Source of the DNA: Bacteroidota bacterium
Lineage (GTDB): Bacteria > Bacteroidota > Bacteroidia > UBA8524
DNA: 12,253 nt
Assembly: GCA_003531115.1 (NCBI GenBank)
Contig: DQHT01000008.1
Coordinates: 3,671-15,923 of the forward strand
Direction of reading: 5' to 3'
Part shown: positions 7,425-12,253 of the stretch, piece by piece
Layout of the letters: the number at the start of each line of letters is the position of its first letter
Numbering within the stretch: the stretch's first letter is position 1
Notes under the pieces: model-generated
Told to the model about the DNA's origin: nothing
The model's database searches: none
The model's input: only the letters and a program-made list of their open reading frames with translations
Position numbers and translations under genes: made by a program

Positions 7425-7970
7425 TCAATCCAGATTGACCCCAAACCCAATTGGTTTTCTTGGTTCCTCTGGGGGATTTAACAGCTCATTCAAAGCGTTG
7501 AATATTAGCTGAATGTCATTCTCCAACCGTTCCGATTGTTGGTCATGTTGGAGTACCTTATTTTCTATTTGCTCCAGTTTCAACAGAATATCTTTGTTCG
7601 TTAAAAACATTTCGCGTAGCCTGGTGTAAACCCGCATGATCTTAATATTTACCTGGATCGCTGTGGGGCTACTAAGTACACTTGACAACATCAAAACTCC
7701 ATGTTCTGTAAATGCAAAGGGTCGTTTTCTTCGGCCTCCTCTGTTTGATGTCGCAAATTGCGACATCAAACTTTCGAATTCCTCTTCGTTTAGCTGAAAC
7801 ATAAAATCTTCAGGAAACCGGTCTAAATTTCGTTTCACCTGCTCATTCAATCGTCTTGTTTCTACACCATACATTTCCGCTAAATCTTTATCTAACATTA
7901 CTCTCTTATCTCGTATCAGGTAGATCTTACTGATAACAGACTCATCTGTTAAGGTTATTGCATGGTTCAT
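7425..7970 (-). CDS. ORF6N-domain (KilA-N-related) DNA-binding protein
   Basis: A 181-residue protein with the ORF6N domain found in phage-type regulators and widespread in Bacteroidota. The diagnostic stretches are IYLIRDKRVMLDKDLAEMYG (16-35), ETRRLNEQVKRNLDRFPEDF (37-56), the SQFATSNRGGRR block (70-81), FAFTEHGVLMLSSVL (85-99) and IKIMRVYTRLRE (109-120). The C-terminal part (about 121-165) is heptad-rich and probably a coiled coil, followed by a short proline-rich tail. Known homologues are thought to bind DNA; a target is not established to my knowledge. The ATG at 7970 is preceded by a -7-like element (8005-8012). It stands alone on its strand between lpxB and the kinase, bracketed by the composite repeat, and codons 67-76 are an almost perfect 29-nt DNA palindrome. 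Probably an accessory or phage-derived gene. Confidence 0.92.
   Translation of the reverse strand: MNHAITLTDESVISKIYLIRDKRVMLDKDLAEMYGVETRRLNEQVKRNLDRFPEDFMFQLNEEEFESLMSQFATSNRGGRRKRPFAFTEHGVLMLSSVLSSPTAIQVNIKIMRVYTRLREMFLTNKDILLKLEQIENKVLQHDQQSERLENDIQLIFNALNELLNPPEEPRKPIGFGVNLD
7743..7771. repeat. 29-nt perfect palindrome inside the ORF6N gene (copy A)
   Basis: Two 14-nt arms (7743-7756 and 7758-7771) are perfectly self-complementary around a single central base; the core is GTCGCAAATTGCGAC. On the minus strand it encodes residues 67-76 of the ORF6N protein (SLMSQFATSN). A second copy at 8141-8169 matches it at 24 of 29 positions when aligned to the ORF6N coding orientation. Confidence 0.95.
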
Positions 7971-8000
7971 TGGGTTAGGGATTAAAGTTCATTTTAGTTC

Positions 8001-8013
8001 CTAACAAAGTTAG
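8001..8013 (-). promoter_or_regulatory. ORF6N promoter -7 element within a small inverted repeat
   Basis: Read on the minus strand, TAACTTTG (8012-8005) is a perfect match to TAnnTTTG, 34 nt before the ATG at 7970. It is embedded in CTAACAAAGTTAG, a perfect 5-bp inverted repeat with a 3-nt centre, which could be an operator for a dimeric regulator. A good -33 TTTG at the right distance is not evident. Confidence 0.45.
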
Positions 8014-8075
8014 TACGACCGATAGAATCCAATGGTCATGGTTCTGTCAAAAATTAATTCTAAACTGAACCGGGG

Positions 8076-8140
8076 AGCGGGCCTGCGGCCGAAGCGAGGG
8101 AGCGGAAGGAGCGAAAATGGTGGTCACTGAGTAGCCACAC
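8076..8140 (+). repeat. Composite direct repeat, copy 2 (right of the ORF6N gene)
   Basis: This copy matches 7245-7300 in the same orientation: one mismatch over the first 34 nt, then a longer spacer, then the shared block GGTCACTGAGTAGCCA at 8122-8137. Here the central GCCTGCGGC has a complete GCC/GGC stem. The copy runs straight into the palindrome at 8141, which copy 1 lacks. Confidence 0.85.
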
Positions 8141-8169
8141 ATTTGAAGTCGCAATTTGCGACCTCAAGT
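8141..8169. repeat. Near-perfect palindrome next to the kinase stop (copy B)
   Basis: Arms 8141-8154 and 8156-8169 pair at 12 of 14 positions plus one G-T wobble, around the core GTCGCAATTTGCGAC, the reverse complement of the core of copy A. Read on the plus strand it would encode LKSQFATSS, and on the minus strand LRSQIATSN, both resembling the ORF6N SQFATS block. It begins at the base directly after the kinase TGA and could form a 3' mRNA hairpin, but lacks a T-run. Confidence 0.9.
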
Positions 8170-10110
8170 TCAAGCCACCTGCAAGTCATTGACAGGAATC
8201 CGAACTTCAATACGCGTTCCTTGCCCTTCGCTGCTTTTTACCTCGAAGCTTCCTTTAAACAGGTCAACGCGGAAACGGATATTGTTCCAGCCTATGCCTT
8301 TCGATGCTTTGATGAGACGGGTGTCGAATCCTTTTCCATCATCTTCCATACTCAGAAAAATACCGGATTTATCCTCAAATAGTCGGATGCTAATCTGTGT
8401 GGCTCCGGAATATTTGATCATGTTACTCAGGCATTCCTGATAGATACGAAACACAGCCAGACTGATATCTTCCGGAGGATTTTTTTGAAGCTTTAATTCC
8501 GTTCTAAATTCAATTTTATGATTTCCCTTTACACGCTCAACACTTTCTAAAATAGCGTTTTGAAGTCCCAGTTTCAGCAAAGCTCCGGGCATGAGATCAT
8601 GGGAAATGGTGCGGACCTCTTCCAAAGATTCGTTTAACAAATTAGCCGCCGTAATCAGAAATACCTTTTCATCCTCAGGGGCTTCAACGGCATCTACATG
8701 CAATTTGGCAGAAACAATAAGTTGACTTAATCCATCATGAAGTTCTCTGGCAATACGGGCGCGCTCCTTCTCTTCAGCTTCGAGTATGGAACGAAATCGG
8801 TTTTGCTCCATCGCCTTGGCACTTGCAGCGAGTAGCTGCCGTTGTTTATTGCGGTAAATCTGGAAGAGGATCACAGTAAGCAGCACGATGACCAGCAAAC
8901 CTGCAACTAAAACCCGAACCTGCATGCTTTTTACTTCCAGATCCGCATCCTGCACTTCTTTGGCACTTTTTAATTCCAGATTTTCACGGAACTGCTTTTC
9001 CGTTTCATATTTGATTTGAAGTTCATTGATCGATCTGCTTAAACTTTCGCTGAATATGGAATCATTCAGCGCCTTTCCTTCCATCAAATGATCATAGGCA
9101 CGTTGATAATTTCCCTGCGAATAATAAGCCGCCGCCAAACTTATCAGTACATCCTTATGGTCCTTGATCACGCCGATCTCCCTGGCCAATTTGAGGGAGC
9201 GCTCCAATAAGGGAAGTCCTTTTTTAAAATCGGAATTTGCCGTGATATACAAATTGCCAAGCTGCGACAAACTGGAAACCATGCCCTTTTTATCCCCCGA
9301 TTCTTCGCGAATGGTAAGTCCCTTTTTCGCATAATAAAAGGCCGAGTCAAACTGATCTATCCTGGAATAGCCATTGGCCAGGTTGTTCAGTGTACTGGAC
9401 AGGTAATACGTATTCCTGGCTGTGTCAATATATTCCAGTGCGCGCAGGTATAGAGTGATCGCCTCCCGGTATTTTTTCTGGTCGAAATACACATTGCCCA
9501 TATTCGACAAGGTGCCGCCATATCCATCCTTATCACCGATCTTCAATTTGATATCCGCACTTTTCTGGTAATATTCCAGGGCTTTATCCGGACTACCCAA
9601 ATTATAATGGAGAATGGCAATATTGTTTTGTGCATAGGCTATTCCATATTCCCAGCCCAAACTATCATAATACCTCAACGACTGGATCTGCGCCCGCATG
9701 GCATCCATAAACTGACCGCGACTTTGAAAGACGATTCCGATCTTGTTGTATAGTCCGCCGAGTCCTTTCAGATCCCCCATCTCCTTGCGCAGGGGCAGCG
9801 ATTTTTCATAACAAAACAAGGCCGAATCATAAAGGGACTGATCAAAATAGATGATACCCAAGTCATTCCATGCCTGGGCCAAACTTGGCTTATGTGTTGA
9901 CTTTTTCGCAAATGACAGGGATGCCTGAGCATAGGCATAAGCCAGGTCAGGGTTGGAAAAACGTTGCTCAAAACTGAGGTCCCCATAAATTTTTGCCTTC
10001 AGCGTATCGGGAGTTTGAGCGGATCGCGCAAGGTTTAACAGGCTGTCGTTCTGCGCCTGAAGTAAACTGCATGAAACGAGCATTCCAATAAAGAAGCATA
10101 TCAGGCGCAT
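8170..10110 (-). CDS. TPR-repeat sensor histidine kinase (HisKA_3 / LytS-NarX-like)
   Basis: A 646-residue two-component sensor. A signal peptide (1-20, ending LLQAQ) exports a region of tetratricopeptide repeats (about 40-345; repeated A-x-x-Y-Y-x-x-A and L-x-N-x-G motifs such as LNNLANGYSR, LSNMGNVYFD) to the periplasm. After a coiled-coil (355-395) one transmembrane helix (about 398-419) leads to the cytoplasmic kinase: dimerisation helix with ERARIARELHDGLSQ, phosphoacceptor His458; N box RIYQECLSNMIKYSGA with Asn563; G1 box DDGKGFD (591-597); then GIGWNNIRFRV and GQGTRIEVRIP. All catalytic elements are intact. Such kinases usually signal to NarL/LuxR-type response regulators; none is present within this window, so its partner is elsewhere. 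The ATG at 10110 lies 5 nt after a -7 element, so the mRNA may be leaderless. It is divergent from the repeat-protein gene at 10261. Confidence 0.95.
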   Translation of the reverse strand: MRLICFFIGMLVSCSLLQAQNDSLLNLARSAQTPDTLKAKIYGDLSFEQRFSNPDLAYAYAQASLSFAKKSTHKPSLAQAWNDLGIIYFDQSLYDSALFCYEKSLPLRKEMGDLKGLGGLYNKIGIVFQSRGQFMDAMRAQIQSLRYYDSLGWEYGIAYAQNNIAILHYNLGSPDKALEYYQKSADIKLKIGDKDGYGGTLSNMGNVYFDQKKYREAITLYLRALEYIDTARNTYYLSSTLNNLANGYSRIDQFDSAFYYAKKGLTIREESGDKKGMVSSLSQLGNLYITANSDFKKGLPLLERSLKLAREIGVIKDHKDVLISLAAAYYSQGNYQRAYDHLMEGKALNDSIFSESLSRSINELQIKYETEKQFRENLELKSAKEVQDADLEVKSMQVRVLVAGLLVIVLLTVILFQIYRNKQRQLLAASAKAMEQNRFRSILEAEEKERARIARELHDGLSQLIVSAKLHVDAVEAPEDEKVFLITAANLLNESLEEVRTISHDLMPGALLKLGLQNAILESVERVKGNHKIEFRTELKLQKNPPEDISLAVFRIYQECLSNMIKYSGATQISIRLFEDKSGIFLSMEDDGKGFDTRLIKASKGIGWNNIRFRVDLFKGSFEVKSSEGQGTRIEVRIPVNDLQVA

Positions 10111-10115
10111 AGCAT

Positions 10116-10123
10116 CAAAACTA
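10116..10123 (-). promoter_or_regulatory. Promoter -7 element of the sensor kinase
   Basis: On the minus strand TAGTTTTG (10123-10116) matches TAnnTTTG exactly. A three-of-four match to the -33 TTTG (TGTG, 10148-10145) lies 21 nt upstream, an acceptable spacing. Only 5 nt separate the element from the ATG at 10110, so transcription should begin at or about the start codon. Confidence 0.55.
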
Positions 10124-10175
10124 AGTGACGCGCAACGATTTATTCACATAAATTATTGCATTAATGTGGAAAAAC

Positions 10176-10206
10176 TTTGAAAATTTATATTTTAGTCGTA
10201 AGTTTG
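10176..10206 (+). promoter_or_regulatory. Bacteroidota-type promoter of the repeat-protein gene
   Basis: TTTG at 10176-10179, exactly 19 nt, then TAAGTTTG at 10199-10206 match both halves of the Bacteroidota primary sigma consensus (TTTG, N19-21, TAnnTTTG) without a mismatch. The expected transcription start is near 10212, giving a leader of about 50 nt before the ATG at 10261. The surrounding 10140-10200 stretch is AT-rich, as usual for promoters. Confidence 0.75.
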
Positions 10207-10260
10207 GTTTAATCAACTGGTAACGTACCCTGCCCGATGCATGTATAATGACTCGGAGCT

Positions 10261-12253
10261 ATGAACCAAAAGAGAGTTATGGGGTACATACGTGTACTCC
10301 TGTTTATGCTGCCTCTGATCCTGACAAGGGAAACGAATGCGCAGTGCGATCCAACAGTACCTACTTTCTATGTTGACTTAAGCGGAACTCCGGATAGTAT
10401 CTGGACGAGTGCTGACACAGCCAGAAAAGATTTTTGCTGCGGTACCACCTCAGACAGGTGTGTCCGCTTTATTCTTACACTGGATTCCAATGCCGTGGGG
10501 ATCAACTTTCATATTGTGTCAGGAGCAATTCCGCCAGGCGCTCTTTATTACCAGATTGGCTGTGGTGCATCGTACGCCGTTGGTGATGATATTTGCCTGA
10601 ACGGTGTGGGGCCGCATGAAATCACCTTTTGTAAGCCGGGAAACAATACCAATGTGTATGGAATTACATCCATAGCCGAGCCCAAAGTTTCTGACCCCAT
10701 CATCGTATCGGATGCCTGTAGGGATACGCTCTTTGTAACGAGTCTTGTTGAAGACAGCATCGTGTGGCGTTCCGTGCCGAACCTCCCCTTTTACGATACC
10801 TACCTCAGCCAGAGCAGTGGTGAGGATACTGTCATTGTGACTCCCAGCGGAAACTACCCCTCCTATGTCGACTATGAAGTTTGCGGTACCATTTTGGGTT
10901 CCTGCGGTGCCAGCAATTTCTGCGATACCGTTCGGGTAACTTTTGTTTCCTCCTTTGTCGTCACGATTTTACCTGAAGATCCAAGCATCTGCTTCGGAGG
11001 TTCTCCGGCAGAACTCTACGCGGTCGGATCAGGGGGAATTCCTCCCTATACCTTCCTATGGTCAACGGGCCAATACGACGACACCATTTTGGTCAACCAG
11101 GGTACCTACTCCGTTACGGCCACTGATTCCCTGAATTGCGCAGCGGCAGTAGATTCTGTTGTTGTCGACAGCTTTTCCTATACCATCACTGCCAATGCAG
11201 GCAACGATACCTTAATGTGTAAAAACGAGTCTGCCATTTTTATTGATGCCGAAGTTACCGGTGTCAGTACCGGAACCTGGCGGGGTGGTGCGGGCACCTT
11301 CAGCCCTTCTCCCGACTCCATCGACATGTTCTATACTCCTGACAGCTCCGAGCGCACCTCCGGTCAGGTAACCTTATTCCTCTATACCACAAACAACAAA
11401 AATTGCCCGGGTGATACAGACGATGTGCTAATCAGGCTCGAGGAAAATCCGGTTCCGCTGATCCAGGGTCCTGATACCGCCTGCCAGTTTGAAACCGCCT
11501 TTTTTTATAATCCAAATCTGGGTTCTTCTATCCAGCAATGGACCGTCTCCACGGGATCCATCTCAAATTCTGCCTCTGCCAATCCAGTCGAGGTTATATG
11601 GAATGACACAGGTTTCCATACCTTACAATTACAGATGATCGATACCCCTGGCGGCTGCGATTCCGTTATTTCTTACTCTGTATATGTAGCCAGTTCACCG
11701 GTCGAAGCCATTTCGGGGGCTGACACAGCCTGTCAGGTTGTGAATGAGGTGTATTCGGTTCCTTTCCATTCCGGACATACCTATGCCTGGACAGCACAGG
11801 GAGGCACCATTTCCGGTTCGGTGAACAGCAACAGCGTAACGATTAACTGGACCGACACCGGCACTGTTATGGCCTCTGTAAGGATCGCCAACGCGCTGGG
11901 ATGTGATACCCTCATCAGCTTCCCGGTTTATGTCGCCCTGAAGCCCAAACCAGTAATCAGCGGGAACGACAGCACCTGCCTGAATAAGTCCTACACCTAC
12001 TCGGTTGCCGCACAAAACGGGCATAGCTATCAATGGTCTGTTTCGGGCGGTACACTTTACGGTGACCCCACATCTACAAGCATTGACGTGCTCTGGACCA
12101 GTACCGGTGCAGGATCCGTGTCGCTAGTGCAAAGCTCTCCTGAAGGCTGCGATACACTGGTAAGTTTACCCGTAAGCGTACTTTATACTCCGGCTCCCCT
12201 TATCGCGCTTCCGAATGATACAGCATGTCAAAATAAGATCTATGCTTATTCAT
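10261..12253 (+). CDS. Secreted SprB/PKD-repeat adhesin-like protein, 3' end beyond the window
   Basis: An uninterrupted frame of 664 codons runs off the window end. A signal peptide (1-27, hydrophobic LLFMLPLILT, cleavage after ETNA) precedes a Cys-rich N-terminal module (about 28-140; CCGTTSDRC, LYYQIGCG, ITFCKPGNN) of a kind I associate with large Bacteroidota surface proteins. Then come a poorly defined region (141-235), a SprB-like repeat (about 243-300; GGIPPYTFLWSTG and GTYSVTATDSLNC), an Ig-like domain (about 311-392; ANAGNDTLMC, TWRGGAGTFSPSP) and tandem PKD-like domains starting near 397, 478, 561 and 643, each with a (G/P)-x-D-(T/S)-x-C opening (403, 486, 568, 651) and a GCD(S/T) near the end. 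A C-terminal type IX secretion signal is expected but lies outside. Likely cell-surface adhesion or gliding-related. The ATG at 10261 puts the signal peptide in register; Met7 is an alternative. Confidence 0.9.
   Translation, partial: MNQKRVMGYIRVLLFMLPLILTRETNAQCDPTVPTFYVDLSGTPDSIWTSADTARKDFCCGTTSDRCVRFILTLDSNAVGINFHIVSGAIPPGALYYQIGCGASYAVGDDICLNGVGPHEITFCKPGNNTNVYGITSIAEPKVSDPIIVSDACRDTLFVTSLVEDSIVWRSVPNLPFYDTYLSQSSGEDTVIVTPSGNYPSYVDYEVCGTILGSCGASNFCDTVRVTFVSSFVVTILPEDPSICFGGSPAELYAVGSGGIPPYTFLWSTGQYDDTILVNQGTYSVTATDSLNCAAAVDSVVVDSFSYTITANAGNDTLMCKNESAIFIDAEVTGVSTGTWRGGAGTFSPSPDSIDMFYTPDSSERTSGQVTLFLYTTNNKNCPGDTDDVLIRLEENPVPLIQGPDTACQFETAFFYNPNLGSSIQQWTVSTGSISNSASANPVEVIWNDTGFHTLQLQMIDTPGGCDSVISYSVYVASSPVEAISGADTACQVVNEVYSVPFHSGHTYAWTAQGGTISGSVNSNSVTINWTDTGTVMASVRIANALGCDTLISFPVYVALKPKPVISGNDSTCLNKSYTYSVAAQNGHSYQWSVSGGTLYGDPTSTSIDVLWTSTGAGSVSLVQSSPEGCDTLVSLPVSVLYTPAPLIALPNDTACQNKIYAYS
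11449..12253 (+). repeat. Tandem PKD-like coding repeats, period about 82-83 codons
   Basis: At protein level the opening motif (GPDTAC, GADTAC, GNDSTC, PNDTAC) recurs every 83, 82 and 83 residues, followed by a W at the middle (QQWTVS, YAWTAQ, YQWSVS) and a closing GCDS/GCDT block. At DNA level the copies have diverged, so they are old duplications rather than fresh, recombination-prone ones. The fourth unit is cut by the window end. Confidence 0.85.

Larger units (their letters stand above)
7971..8140. other. Intergenic region upstream of the ORF6N gene
   Basis: Between the ORF6N start and the palindrome beside the kinase there is no credible gene. It holds the ORF6N promoter candidate (8005-8012) with a small operator-like inverted repeat, about 60 nt of unremarkable AT-rich sequence, and copy 2 of the composite repeat. 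Confidence 0.6.

Noticed and set aside
7114..7428. Minus-strand open frame of 104 codons across the lpxB end and repeats
   Set aside because: It is antisense to lpxB and made largely of repeat sequence with low-complexity composition; no family resemblance.
8141..8169. Palindrome as an intrinsic terminator of the kinase gene
   Set aside because: The hairpin is positioned well but no T-run follows on the minus strand, and the same palindrome occurs inside a coding sequence.
8143..8382. Plus-strand frame beginning LKSQFATSS as a possible ORF6N gene remnant
   Set aside because: Only the palindrome resembles ORF6N; the following codons are antisense to the kinase C-terminus, so this is not a coding remnant. 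The palindrome itself is kept as a repeat.
11695..12033. Minus-strand 112-codon frame within the repeat protein
   Set aside because: It is antisense to the tandem PKD-like repeats and arises from their codon bias.

Overview
The window comes from a Bacteroidota genome, probably a Chitinophagia/Saprospiria-like or otherwise free-living lineage; finer placement is inference. The evidence is an RpoC of Bacteroidota type, a DUF3467 gene, a surE - small membrane protein - lpxB cluster, an ORF6N-domain gene, a TPR sensor kinase, a secreted SprB/PKD-repeat adhesin-like protein, and promoters of the Bacteroidota type (TTTG, 19-21 nt, TAnnTTTG). No Shine-Dalgarno sequences stand out, as expected for the phylum. 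No tRNA, rRNA, CRISPR array, complete insertion sequence or integrase was seen.

Layout. (1) 1-2933: 3' two thirds of rpoC, beginning inside the active-site DFDGD motif, followed by a clear intrinsic terminator. (2) 2952-4586: three unrelated small genes (a GT2-like glycosyltransferase, a convergent two-helix membrane protein, and an orphan HigA-type antitoxin) lying between rpoC and a DUF3467 gene that I recall as a usual rpoC neighbour in this phylum. The middle of this block is visibly AT-richer than its flanks. (3) 4688-7199: DUF3467, surE, a three-helix membrane protein and lpxB, all on the plus strand with 10-nt spacing or overlaps, evidently one transcription unit ending in lipid A synthesis. 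(4) 7180-8169: a repeat-rich accessory stretch with REP-like imperfect palindromes, an ORF6N gene on the minus strand flanked by two direct copies of a composite repeat, and two copies of an almost perfect palindrome, one inside the ORF6N gene and one just after the next gene's stop. (5) 8170-10110: a TPR/HisKA_3 sensor histidine kinase on the minus strand, divergent from (6) 10261-12253: a large secreted repeat protein open at the window edge, with a textbook promoter.

The most unusual part is 7180-8169. The same 15-bp palindromic core (GTCGCAAATTGCGAC) sits in the conserved SQFATS codons of the ORF6N gene and again outside any gene next to the kinase, while a composite repeat brackets the ORF6N gene and a REP-like half-site supplies the last codons and stop of lpxB. 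This looks like a palindrome/repeat system linked to ORF6N genes, either a dispersed element family or binding sites; which of these it is cannot be decided from this window.
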